Below, one piece after another: positions 25,927-34,449 of a stretch of 47,527 nucleotides of DNA. Position numbers and translations under genes: made by a program. The number at the start of each line of letters is the position of its first letter. Position 1 is the first letter of the stretch. The stretch covers positions 153,559 through 201,085 of the forward strand of contig NZ_AOME01000015.1 in the NCBI RefSeq assembly GCF_000336935.1, read 5' to 3'. This DNA is from Halococcus salifodinae DSM 8989 (lineage in GTDB: Archaea; Halobacteriota; Halobacteria; Halobacteriales; Halococcaceae). The notes beneath the pieces were generated by a model, which made no database searches, had not been told where the DNA came from, and saw only the letters and a list, made by a program, of their open reading frames with translations.

Positions 25927-26937
25927 TCAGGTCATCGCCCGACGAACGTCCTCGACGGCGCGCTCGACGTCCGATCGGTCGATGTCGAGGTGAGTACAAA
26001 ACCGGACGACGTGCTCGCCGAACGCCGTTCCCTGCACTCCTTCGTCGGCGACCCGTTCGAGGAACTCCTCGGCGGTCGGCTCGGTCTCGACGAGGACGAT
26101 GTTGGTTTCGGGCGACTGGACAGCGAGCCCATCGATATCGTCGAGCCCCTCGGCGAGCACTGCGGCGTTTTCGTGATCCTCGGCCAGACGGTCGACGTTC
26201 GAGAGGGCTTCGAGGCCGGGCGCAGCGATGATCCCCGCCTGACGCATCCCGCCGCCGAACAGCTTCCGGTGACGGCGGGCGCGCTCGATGAACGCTTCGC
26301 TCCCCGCGAGCATCGAGCCGACGGGTGCGCCGAGCCCCTTCGAGAGACAGAACATCACCGAATCCACTTCCCGAACGACCCGGCTCGCGTCCACGTCGTG
26401 GGCGACTGCGGCGTTGAACACCCGCGCGCCGTCGACGTGAACGGGGATGTCGAGCTCGTGGGCCGCGTCGGCCGCGGCGTCGATCTCCTCGGGGGCGATC
26501 GCGACGCCGCCCTTGCTGTTGTGGGTGTTTTCGAGACAGAGCAGCCCTGTCCCGGGCCGGTGGGTGTCCTCCTCGACGTACCCCTCGTGGATGTCGCTTG
26601 GCGTGATCGTCCCGCGTGACCCGCCGTCGACGGTACGGGGCTGGAGCCCCGAGAGCTGGGCGAGCCCGCCGACCTCCCACTTGTAGACGTGGCTCTCACG
26701 CTCGCAGAGCAGTTCCTCGCCCCGGTCGGTGTGGGTGCGCGCCGCGACCTGATTGCCCATCGTCCCGGTCGGCACGTAGAGGGCAGCCTCCATCCCGACC
26801 GCCGCCGCGGCCTCGGCTTCGAGTTCGTTTACGGTCGGGTCCTCGCGGTAGACGTCGTCGCCGACGTCGGCTTCGCTTGCGGCCACGCGCATTTCGTCGC
26901 TGGGACGGGTGACGGTGTCGCTCCGGAGATCGATCAT
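25927..26937 (-). CDS. Threonine aldolase family PLP enzyme
   Basis: The protein has 336 residues and would cleave L-threonine or allo-threonine into glycine and acetaldehyde. The family start MIDLRSDTVTRPSDEM, the residues GDDVYREDPTVNELE and the PLP lysine in MFCLSKGLGAPVGSML are present, as is VHVDGARVFNAAVA for the cofactor-binding Asp. Several aldolase relatives have the same motifs, so substrate choice is uncertain. Confidence 0.93.
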   Translation of the reverse strand: MIDLRSDTVTRPSDEMRVAASEADVGDDVYREDPTVNELEAEAAAAVGMEAALYVPTGTMGNQVAARTHTDRGEELLCERESHVYKWEVGGLAQLSGLQPRTVDGGSRGTITPSDIHEGYVEEDTHRPGTGLLCLENTHNSKGGVAIAPEEIDAAADAAHELDIPVHVDGARVFNAAVAHDVDASRVVREVDSVMFCLSKGLGAPVGSMLAGSEAFIERARRHRKLFGGGMRQAGIIAAPGLEALSNVDRLAEDHENAAVLAEGLDDIDGLAVQSPETNIVLVETEPTAEEFLERVADEGVQGTAFGEHVVRFCTHLDIDRSDVERAVEDVRRAMT

Positions 26938-27200
26938 GCCGCCCGTAGCGTCTCGACGGTGAAATACGCTGTCGGTGGGCGAATCGTTTGCCTCGACTCC
27001 GATCCCTGCTCTGCCCGCGCTGGATCGTCTCGACGATCCTCATCCGGCAAGCATCACACTCCAGCAACGAACTCGCATCAGGTATTCGAACGACTGCGCC
27101 CGTGTAGCGCATCCGACGAGCAAACTCGTCGCGAGAACACCGGTTGAGCGCCACACCGTTGTGCTGTCACAGGAGACTGCGGTTCGGTATCGCTGGCGGA

Positions 27201-27208
27201 GATTTATA
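27201..27208 (+). promoter_or_regulatory. TATA box of the HAD hydrolase gene
   Basis: GATTTATA lies 24-31 bases before the ATG at 27232, the spacing of a leaderless transcript. The rest of the 26938-27231 spacer holds no gene I can support. Confidence 0.65.
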
Positions 27209-27231
27209 CTGCCGTGTCGCCGTCCTTTCGT

Positions 27232-28488
27232 ATGAACCGCACCCACGACCGCTACGATCTCCTCTACGAGCTCTACGATCGGTTCGACACCCGGACGCTC
27301 CGGGCGTACCAGACGTTCGTCGACGTGTTTCCGCCGGTGGACTCGCGGGTCGCGCTCGATCACTGGCAGGACGCCGAAAGCGCGCTCTCGGAGTCGAAAG
27401 CCGAGATTCGGGAGTCGTTCGATCGGGGCGAACCGCTCGCGACGATCGCGGCCCACGCCTCGCGCGACGAGGCGTTCACCGCGCTCGATCTCTGTGAGCG
27501 CCACGGTCGACCGGTGTCGGCGTTCGTCCTCGACGTCGACGAGACGCTGCGCTCGGCGGGCAGCACCGACAACGAGATCCCCCGCGAGACGCTCGGCTTC
27601 TTGACCGAATTCCACGAAGCGGGGGTGCCGATCGTGATCTGTACCGGCCAGACCTTGGAAAACGTGAAGGGGTTTCTGATCCAGGGTCTCGGCAGCGAGA
27701 TCTTCCACTCCGGCGACCTCAGCGTGGTGTACGAGGCGGGCACTGGTGCGTTCACGCCCGGCCACGGCCCCGAGACCAAACAGCTTCTCTACGAGGAGTT
27801 GGACGAAACCATTCAGAACATTTTCTACCGGCTCCGTTCCGACGTGCTCTCCGAAGCGCCCGAGGAGATCCGGCGGGGCTGTCACCTCCAGGGCAACGAG
27901 TTCAACGTCACGCTCAAACCCAACTTCGAGATCGGCTCGGCCGACGCAACCCACGTGATCGACCGGGCGCTGGTCCACCAGCTCCGACTGCTCGGAAGGG
28001 CGGCGAGCGAAGCGTGCGATGCGAGCGAAGACGACGCTACGGCGTGGGCGCGTGCATTCTACGCCGATGCCGATCCCGAAATCCGGACCGTGCTCGAAGC
28101 CGAGGGCGAACTTCCCGACCGGTCGGCAGACGAGGTGCCCGACGACCTCCGGGATCTCTTCGAGCGCATCGACGTCGCCTACTACGAGGGCGACGCCGCC
28201 GAGATCGGGAGCCGCGAACTCAACAAGGTGGTCGGCGTCGAGGCCGCCTTCGACGTGCTCGGGCTCGACGATCCCTTTGCCCTCGTGATGGGTGACTCGA
28301 AGAGCGATCTCCGGGTGATGGAGTGGGTCGCCGAGAACGATATGGGGATCGCGGCCGCGCCCGAACACGCTTCGATCGACGTCCTCGATCACGTCATCCG
28401 CACCGACGAACTCGTCTACGATCAGGGCGATGCCGCCGAGATCCTCCGGATCGTCTACGCGCTCAACCAGATCGCGCGTCTCGACTGA
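27232..28488 (+). CDS. HAD-superfamily hydrolase with N-terminal helical extension
   Basis: The protein has 418 residues. The first 95 residues form a helical, Asp/Glu-rich region with no recognised domain. HAD motif I is FVLDVDETLRSAG, motif II is IVICTGQTLENVK and the metal-binding motif IV is LVMGDSKSDLRVM. A long insert between motifs II and IV (about 200 residues, including KQLLYEELDETIQN) is probably the substrate-binding cap. This arrangement resembles sugar-phosphatase-type HAD proteins, but the substrate cannot be named. Confidence 0.85.
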   Translation: MNRTHDRYDLLYELYDRFDTRTLRAYQTFVDVFPPVDSRVALDHWQDAESALSESKAEIRESFDRGEPLATIAAHASRDEAFTALDLCERHGRPVSAFVLDVDETLRSAGSTDNEIPRETLGFLTEFHEAGVPIVICTGQTLENVKGFLIQGLGSEIFHSGDLSVVYEAGTGAFTPGHGPETKQLLYEELDETIQNIFYRLRSDVLSEAPEEIRRGCHLQGNEFNVTLKPNFEIGSADATHVIDRALVHQLRLLGRAASEACDASEDDATAWARAFYADADPEIRTVLEAEGELPDRSADEVPDDLRDLFERIDVAYYEGDAAEIGSRELNKVVGVEAAFDVLGLDDPFALVMGDSKSDLRVMEWVAENDMGIAAAPEHASIDVLDHVIRTDELVYDQGDAAEILRIVYALNQIARLD

Positions 28489-28795
28489 CGAACCGTCGTT
28501 TTGGATCACTTTCCGACGTGTCGCGTCCGCGATCCGATGCGTCGCGTCCGCGTTCTGGTCCGAAGGCGGCCCGATCACGGCTCCGAGGGCCACGCCCCTG
28601 TCGAATCCAGTACGTATATCCGTCGTCCACACCGAGACGAACGGTAACCGACGCTCTCCGTCCAATCGTCCCCTGACCAACTGTCCCCGACCAACCGTTC
28701 CAGAACTCACCGATGTCCGCCATCCAGATACCGCTCCCGACGATCGCCCACTGGCCGCCCGGCGATCGAAACGCCACTCTCCTCCCCCACAGCCG
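28489..28795. other. 307-base intergenic region
   Basis: No gene is supported here. The motif GTCGCGTCCGCG occurs twice (about 28519 and 28541). A TATA-like GTATAT lies near 28612, too far upstream of the GH26-like gene at 28796 to fix its start. Confidence 0.5.
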
Positions 28796-30058
28796 ATGAA
28801 TCGCCGGACGTTTCTCCGATCGGTGGGGGTGATCGGCGCTGTCGGGACGAGCGGCTGTGCGGCACAGCTCAACCCGGTCGCCGAAACACCGACGCCGGAG
28901 CTCACGCCGACGCCCGAACCACCAGCAACCCGTGCGGGGACGGCACTCACCGGGATGTATCCCGGCGGGCCGAACCGCGAGGACGCGATCGCGAACCTCG
29001 GGCTGTACACGGAGTGGCTCGACCAGCCGCCCGCGGTCGCGGTCGTGTTCGTCGACGGGCTGATCCCCGACGGCGCGAAGCAGGGGTTCGTCGAGGGACC
29101 GCTGACCGACATCTGGAACGCGGGCCACGTTCCCATGATCACGTGGCAGCCGTTCGCACAGGCGAAACAGCAAACGAGCGAGACCGTCGAGCGCGCGATC
29201 GCCGCGGGCGAACACGACGACCACCTGTCGTCGTGGGCGACGCTGCTCGAAGCGTGGGCCCGGCCGTACGGCGACCGCACGCGCGGACGGCGGTTTTACT
29301 TCCGACCGGCCCACGAGATGAACGGCAGCTGGTTCCCGTGGAGCGCGGTCGATTCCTCCCGGATCGACACGACCGTCACGCCCGCCCTGAACGGCTCCGG
29401 CAGCGCGAACGGGAGCGGTGGCGAGAGCCCGGCAGCCGGAACTCCGGAGGACTACGTCGAGATGTGGCGGCGGCTCTACGACGCGTTCGGGCGGACCGAC
29501 CTCGACGCGACGAACGTCCAGTGGGTCTGGGCGGTCAACGCCGACGAGGTCGGTGGCATCCGGATGGAACGGTACTACCCGGGCGACGAGTACGCCGACT
29601 GGGTCGGCCTCGATGGGTTCAACTTCGGTGGGAGTCAGTCGTATTCGCGCTGGCGCACGCCCGAAGAACTGTTCGACCCGATGCTCGGCCGACTGCGCGA
29701 ACTGACCGACAAGCCGGTGACGCTGACCGAGTTCGCGACGAGCTCGTTCACGGGATCGAAAGGCGACGGCGAGTATCGACCCGCGCGAAAAGCCGAATGG
29801 ATCGAGGCAGCCTACGAGTACGTCGCCGCAAACGATATCAAGATGACCTGCTGGTTCAATGTCGACAAAAGCGGGACCGACGAGGCCGACTGGGCGGTGT
29901 TCGGCGGCGAACGCGGCACCGAACAGGCGTCGGTCTCGGGCACGGAGTACGCCGCGTACGCCGCCTACAACCGGACGGTTTCCGGCGACGACTTCCTGGG
30001 TGCGCTGCCCGACTACCCGCCGCTGCTGACCGACGCGGAGTTCGCCGGCACGTTCTGA
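28796..30058 (+). CDS. GH26-like endo-beta-mannanase, Tat lipoprotein
   Basis: The protein has 420 residues. It begins MNRRTFLRSVGVIGAVG with a twin-arginine motif and then SGC, a lipobox, so it is likely folded in the cytoplasm, exported by Tat and lipid-anchored. A Thr/Pro-rich linker (ETPTPELTPTPEPP) precedes the catalytic domain. The GH26 candidate catalytic residues are Glu in HEMNGSWFPW (acid/base) and Glu in TLTEFATSS (nucleophile). The enzyme would cut beta-1,4-mannan or related glucans. The GH family call is by motif only. Confidence 0.82.
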   Translation: MNRRTFLRSVGVIGAVGTSGCAAQLNPVAETPTPELTPTPEPPATRAGTALTGMYPGGPNREDAIANLGLYTEWLDQPPAVAVVFVDGLIPDGAKQGFVEGPLTDIWNAGHVPMITWQPFAQAKQQTSETVERAIAAGEHDDHLSSWATLLEAWARPYGDRTRGRRFYFRPAHEMNGSWFPWSAVDSSRIDTTVTPALNGSGSANGSGGESPAAGTPEDYVEMWRRLYDAFGRTDLDATNVQWVWAVNADEVGGIRMERYYPGDEYADWVGLDGFNFGGSQSYSRWRTPEELFDPMLGRLRELTDKPVTLTEFATSSFTGSKGDGEYRPARKAEWIEAAYEYVAANDIKMTCWFNVDKSGTDEADWAVFGGERGTEQASVSGTEYAAYAAYNRTVSGDDFLGALPDYPPLLTDAEFAGTF

Positions 30059-30149
30059 GTGAGTCACTGCTTCCCGTCTCTATCGGTTTCCGTCCCGCTG
30101 AGAGCCACTCGTCCGACGACACATGTCCGATCCTGCCGACGCCTGCTCC

Positions 30150-31208
30150 TCAGCCGGCGTCGATCCCGTCACACTCGCCGACGATGTGGATCGCGTCCCG
30201 CGGCAGCGATAGCCGAACCCGTTCGCGGTCGTCGAGGCCCAGCCGGTCGTAGTCGGGCGGCGACAGCGTGGCCTGAACTACGTCGTCCGTGCCCGCCGGC
30301 GTGACGTCGATGCGGTAGCCGTCGCCCTCGAACACCCGACGTTGAACGTCTCCACGCAGCCCGTTCTGCCCGTCGGCAGCGAGATCGTCGACCACCGTGA
30401 CGTACTCGGGACGGATACAGAACCAGACCGCCTCGCCGACCGGGTACTCGTGGTCGACAACGTCGAATCGGTGATCAGCCCATTCGAGAGCGGGAGTCCC
30501 CTTCTCCGCCGCGATCCGTGCCCGGAACAGGTTGGTGCTGCCGGTGAACGACGCGACGAACGGCGTCGTGGGCCGGGCGAACACCTCGCTTGGCGTGTCG
30601 CATTGCTGTATCGCGCCGTCCTTCACGACGGCGAGCTGGTCGCCGATCGCCGTCGCCTCGTGCTGGTCGTGGGTGACGTACACGACTGGAATCGAAAGCG
30701 ACGACAGGAGTGGCCGGAGTTCGTCGCGGAGCCGGCGCTTGATCGGCGCGTCGAGGTTGGCGAGCGGCTCGTCGAGCAACAGCGCCGCGGGGTCGGCGGC
30801 GAGCGAGCGCGCGAGCGCGACCCGCTGGCGCTCCCCTCCCGAAAGCGTCGCCGCTCGCTGGTCGAGCACGTCGCCGATTTCGAGCGTATCGGCGAGATCG
30901 TCGATGTTCTCCGTGGACGCCGCGGCGTACGCGACGTTCTCTCGGGCGGTCATATGCGGGAAGAGCGCTCCATCCTGAAACACGAGCACCGTCCCGCGAT
31001 CCTCCGGCACACGGCCGGTGAGCTCTCTGCCGTTCAGCGTGATCGTTCCGGCGTCGGGGTCGGTGATCCCCGCAACCGCCGAGAGCAGCGTCGTTTTTCC
31101 ACACCCCGACGGCCCGAGCACCGAGAGCACCTCCTCGTCGACCGCGAGATCGATCGGTCCGAGGTCGAACGCACCGTACGACTTCGTCAATCCGTCGATT
31201 GCGAGCAT
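30150..31208 (-). CDS. ABC transporter ATPase, molybdate/tungstate-type (ModC/WtpC)
   Basis: The protein has 352 residues. Walker A GPSGCGKTT (33-41), Q-loop FQDGALF, signature LSGGERQRVALARSL, Walker B LLLDEPLANLD and the switch His in VTHDQHEA are intact. The C-terminal 120 residues form an OB/TOBE-type regulatory domain (FCIRPEYVTVV, then DYDRLGLDDRERVRLSL). The permease and binding protein genes lie directly upstream, so this is the last gene of the transporter operon. Confidence 0.92.
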   Translation of the reverse strand: MLAIDGLTKSYGAFDLGPIDLAVDEEVLSVLGPSGCGKTTLLSAVAGITDPDAGTITLNGRELTGRVPEDRGTVLVFQDGALFPHMTARENVAYAAASTENIDDLADTLEIGDVLDQRAATLSGGERQRVALARSLAADPAALLLDEPLANLDAPIKRRLRDELRPLLSSLSIPVVYVTHDQHEATAIGDQLAVVKDGAIQQCDTPSEVFARPTTPFVASFTGSTNLFRARIAAEKGTPALEWADHRFDVVDHEYPVGEAVWFCIRPEYVTVVDDLAADGQNGLRGDVQRRVFEGDGYRIDVTPAGTDDVVQATLSPPDYDRLGLDDRERVRLSLPRDAIHIVGECDGIDAG

Positions 31209-31209
31209 C

Positions 31210-32019
31210 TCAGTCCCAGGGGTTCGACGCGATGGTGTTGAGAATCACGAGCGCCGCGACCGCGATGACCACGAGAATGATCGCCACCGGATAGGCTCCA
31301 TCGAGGCCGACCGAGACGAACGACACCCAGATCTGGACCGGCATCGTCCGGGGGTAGTACGCCAGCATCATGGTCGCGCCGAACTCGCCCATCGCGCGCG
31401 CAAAGGCGAGCGTCACGCCGGCGAGGATGCCTGGCGCGGCGAGCGGCAGCGTCACCCGGCGGGCGGTCGTCCAGCGGTTCTTCCCGAGCGAGCGCGAGGC
31501 GTGTTCGAGGGTTCGATCGACGCTCTCGAAGGCCGCCTTCGCCGTCACCACCACGAACGGCGAGGCGACGAACGTCTGGGCGAGCACGATTCCGGCGAGC
31601 GATCGCGTGAGTGGGAACCCGGCGTCGACCGCGGCCGCGCCGATCGGCGCGCTCGGCCCGAACACGGTCAGCAGGACGATCCCGCTCACCGTCGGTGGGA
31701 GCACCAGCGGCAGGATCACGGCCGCGAGCACCGCGTTCGTCCACCGCGCCTCGCTCCGGGCGAGCCAGTACGCGAGCGGCAGCCCGAACACCGTCGCGAT
31801 GACCGCGCTGATCGAGGCCGACAGCAGCGAGGTGGTCGCCGCGTTCACCACCGTCGGGTCGCCCATCCGACCGATGACCTCTCCGATGGGAACCGAGAGA
31901 AACAGCGACACCAGCGGCGCGAGGTAGTAGAGACAGAGGACGCCGCCGAGCACCAGCGCGACGGTGAGCCAATCGATCGTCGGCGTTGCCGTCTCTGACT
32001 CCGTCGAGCGCGTCGCCAT
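31210..32019 (-). CDS. ABC transporter permease, molybdate/tungstate-type
   Basis: The protein has 269 residues and six transmembrane segments. The EAA-loop-like sequence FESVDRTLEHASRSLGKN precedes the last helices, and ARAMGEFGATMMLAYY is typical of ModB/WtpB. The ATPase gene starts one base after its stop, and the binding-protein gene ends one base before its start. It is the channel of the transporter. Confidence 0.92.
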   Translation of the reverse strand: MATRSTESETATPTIDWLTVALVLGGVLCLYYLAPLVSLFLSVPIGEVIGRMGDPTVVNAATTSLLSASISAVIATVFGLPLAYWLARSEARWTNAVLAAVILPLVLPPTVSGIVLLTVFGPSAPIGAAAVDAGFPLTRSLAGIVLAQTFVASPFVVVTAKAAFESVDRTLEHASRSLGKNRWTTARRVTLPLAAPGILAGVTLAFARAMGEFGATMMLAYYPRTMPVQIWVSFVSVGLDGAYPVAIILVVIAVAALVILNTIASNPWD

Positions 32020-32020
32020 C

Positions 32021-33103
32021 TCAGAGCAAGACCGTGATATCCGACACCGCCGAGGACTGTTCTATCGGTGCTGTGCGCTGCCGTGACTGATTCGCCGACC
32101 GAGCCGCATTCGATCGGCTGTCGGGCTGCTTCGCGCTTGTGTTGGCTCCGCTCGCCCGACCGACCGCCTCCATGACGCGCTCGGGGACCGCTCCCTCGAA
32201 GGTCGGGAACTGCTCGCGCTGGACGAATCCGTGCTCGTCGAGATAGCTGCCGGTCGTGTGAACGTCGAACACCTCTAGGGCAGCGTCGCTCATCCTGCGG
32301 ATGGTCGATCCGTAGCTGATGGGGCCACCCTGGATCTCCCGTCCGTTCGGAAGGCTGTACGAAACCGTCGCGTACCACTCCTCGTCGTACTGCGGGTTGC
32401 TGAGGTCGATCTCGTCGGGGAGGTCGATGTACTCGTACCCGCGCTCGACGGCCATGCTGCGGTAGGCGATCGCGGCGTCGATCGAGCCGGTCTCGAACTG
32501 GCTGATCAGCGCGGTCTCGGGATAGATCTGGTCGTTCTCCAGCACTCTTTCCTCGAGGTTCGACGCGTCGTCGTAGTACCGTGAGGCGAGTTCGAGCATA
32601 AATAGTGCCCGGTAGCCGAGCGGGTCCTGTTTCGGATCGGTACGACCGATGTCGACCGCACCGTTCGCCAGCGGTTCGTACCACCGCTTCTTCCCGGCGT
32701 CGGCGAGGCGTTGGCCGCCCTCTGTGTCCGGATTGTACGCGAGCACGACGGCGTTGCTCGTGAACACCGAGTGCCACGCCGGAGAGAGCGGCTGCTCGAA
32801 CAGCGCCACGTCGGCGACGCTCACGATGTCGGGGTCGCGTTTGCCTTCGGCGATCATGCGGGCGACGGTCGCCGACCCGTGTGCCTCGATCGTCACTGGC
32901 ACGTCGACTGCGGGTTCGAGCCCGTTCGTCAGTGCGTTCTGCAGGCTCCCCGCCGAGAGGATCGCGATCGATGCGGACGTGCCACCACCGCTCTCGCGGC
33001 CGCTCCCGACACAGCCGGCCGCTCCCGCGACTCCCATCGCTCCGACGCTCCCGAGGAACGCTCGCCGCGAACATCCCTGCAAGCGTTGTTCCGGCGCGGA
33101 CAC
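32021..33103 (-). CDS. Substrate-binding protein, molybdate/tungstate-type
   Basis: The protein has 360 residues. A Tat-like signal (CSRRAFLGSVGAMGVAGAAGC) leads to a lipidated cysteine, so it is anchored outside. The mature domain begins ASIAILSAGSLQNAL; its oxyanion-binding serines and the ARMIAEG/DIVSVAD blocks resemble WtpA/ModA. The last 45 residues (after ERVMEAVGRA) are a Ser/Gln/Asn-rich tail that is not typical. I start at GTG 33103, as a GCTTTATG box is 23-30 bases upstream. Ligand specificity is not certain. Confidence 0.88.
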   Translation of the reverse strand: MSAPEQRLQGCSRRAFLGSVGAMGVAGAAGCVGSGRESGGGTSASIAILSAGSLQNALTNGLEPAVDVPVTIEAHGSATVARMIAEGKRDPDIVSVADVALFEQPLSPAWHSVFTSNAVVLAYNPDTEGGQRLADAGKKRWYEPLANGAVDIGRTDPKQDPLGYRALFMLELASRYYDDASNLEERVLENDQIYPETALISQFETGSIDAAIAYRSMAVERGYEYIDLPDEIDLSNPQYDEEWYATVSYSLPNGREIQGGPISYGSTIRRMSDAALEVFDVHTTGSYLDEHGFVQREQFPTFEGAVPERVMEAVGRASGANTSAKQPDSRSNAARSANQSRQRTAPIEQSSAVSDITVLL

Positions 33104-33125
33104 AACTCCGTTATCGCAATCCGGA

Positions 33126-33133
33126 CATAAAGC
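33126..33133. promoter_or_regulatory. Shared TATA region between transporter and ModE-like regulator
   Basis: CATAAAGC reads GCTTTATG on the minus strand, and its centre is about 26 bases from the transporter start at 33103. On the plus strand the regulator start at 33162 is about 33 bases away. Only 58 bases separate the two genes, so one bound regulator could control both. Confidence 0.5.
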
Positions 33134-33161
33134 TCTTGCTCGCGGATCACGAGAGCGGGGT

Positions 33162-33845
33162 ATGGACGCGGGGTTCGAGGCACGCTTACAGACCGACGGC
33201 GCGTCGTTCGAGGCGGCGGATGCGGCGCTGTTGCGCGCCGTCGACGAACACCGGTCGCTCAACGCGGCCGCCGACGCTCTCGGACGGTCGTTCTCACGCG
33301 CTCACAAGCGAATCACGGTCCTCGAAGACGAGTTCGGCGCGCTCGTCGAGCGCCAGCGCGGTGGGGTCGGCGGGGGCGGCAGCGAACTCACCGACGCTGC
33401 ACACGACCTGCTCGCACGCTTCGACCGCCTCCAAACGGCGTACACCGGCACTGCTACCGTCGAGGAGACTGTTCTCCGAGGTCAGGTCATCGACCGTGAC
33501 GGCGAGCTGGCGACCGTCGAGACGGCTGCCGGGACGGTGCGCGCGCTGGCTCCCGAGGCCACAGAGCGAGTTCAGGTGACGCTGCGGGCCGACGCCGTCA
33601 CGCTCCACGCGCCGGACGACATCCCGGAGACGGGTGAGATGAGCGCCCGCAATCGATTCCGTGGTACCGTGGTCGATCTCGATCGTGGCGAGACGATCGT
33701 CCGCACCGGTGTCGATATCGGGGCTACGGAGCCGCTGGCCGTGCTCGTGACCCACGACGCGCTCGCGGCGCTCGACCTCGTGGCCGGCGATTCGGTCGTC
33801 GCGTCGTTCAAGGCGACGGCGACCCGCGCGACGGCCGTCGAGTGA
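33162..33845 (+). CDS. ModE-like regulator with HTH and TOBE domains
   Basis: The protein has 227 residues. The first 80 form a LysR/ModE-type winged helix (ALLRAVDEHRSLNAAADALG, then SRAHKRITVLEDEFGALVER). The rest holds two TOBE-like beta repeats (EETVLRGQVIDRDGELATV and ARNRFRGTVVDLDRGETIV), which bind molybdate or tungstate in ModE. It is divergent from the transporter, so it probably senses the oxyanion and represses transport. The repression direction is inference. Confidence 0.85.
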   Translation: MDAGFEARLQTDGASFEAADAALLRAVDEHRSLNAAADALGRSFSRAHKRITVLEDEFGALVERQRGGVGGGGSELTDAAHDLLARFDRLQTAYTGTATVEETVLRGQVIDRDGELATVETAAGTVRALAPEATERVQVTLRADAVTLHAPDDIPETGEMSARNRFRGTVVDLDRGETIVRTGVDIGATEPLAVLVTHDALAALDLVAGDSVVASFKATATRATAVE

Positions 33846-34449
33846 CCTGCGGGATAACTGCTCTTCTCGAACCAGACCGGAGCCGCCTTTTCCGACCGTC
33901 TTCGCCGGTATCAACCTCTCTGATCAACTGCCGATCCGTGGATCACCGATGGTATTGATATCGTGGTATGAAATTTATTACTGTGTGGATAGCGTGATCT
34001 CGCGGCTTGATACCATCAGGACTGATTTCGGTGAGTCGGCCCGTGAACGCCACTACTCATCGAAGATCGCCCACTAGTTTTACGACGAGGGTCCTGCCAG
34101 CGAACGTACGGCTGGCACTGATCCGGTTTGGGTGGTGTCCGTCTGACTGTGCGATAAGACAGTCACCTCGATCCGATGTCCAGCGACCGCTGGGTATGCA
34201 CATTGTTCAGAGCAACTGCTGGCCACGGTAACCACTGAACTCTGACAGAGCTACTCGCTTCCTTCGCTGCGTGAAAAGTGTCTGTCTGATCTCACCAAAC
34301 TCTTGGATCGAGCGATGGAAACACCCAATAAATCATAGAGCACTATATTGAAATTCCAGCGAGAGTCGAGCGTTTCCCTGACTGGAGAACGACGACACGA
34401 TCGGCCGCGACGCACGAACCCTTTTGTCGGCCTGGACGAACCTCACGAC
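33846..34449. other. 604-base region of lower GC, no convincing gene
   Basis: The stretch 33950-34350 is more AT-rich than its neighbours (for example ATGAAATTTATTACTGTG and CACTATATTGAAATTCCAGC). An open frame of 74 codons exists at 34007-34231 but has no recognisable features. The region may hold an old mobile-element remnant. The box CCTTTTGTC near 34417 is 25-33 bases before the next start. Confidence 0.5.

Noticed and set aside
27040-29280. A 746-codon minus-strand frame
   Set aside because: It lies antisense to the HAD hydrolase and the GH26-like gene, whose motifs are clear.
34007-34231. A 74-codon frame in the low-GC region
   Set aside because: No promoter, no recognised domain, and composition unlike that of coding haloarchaeal DNA.
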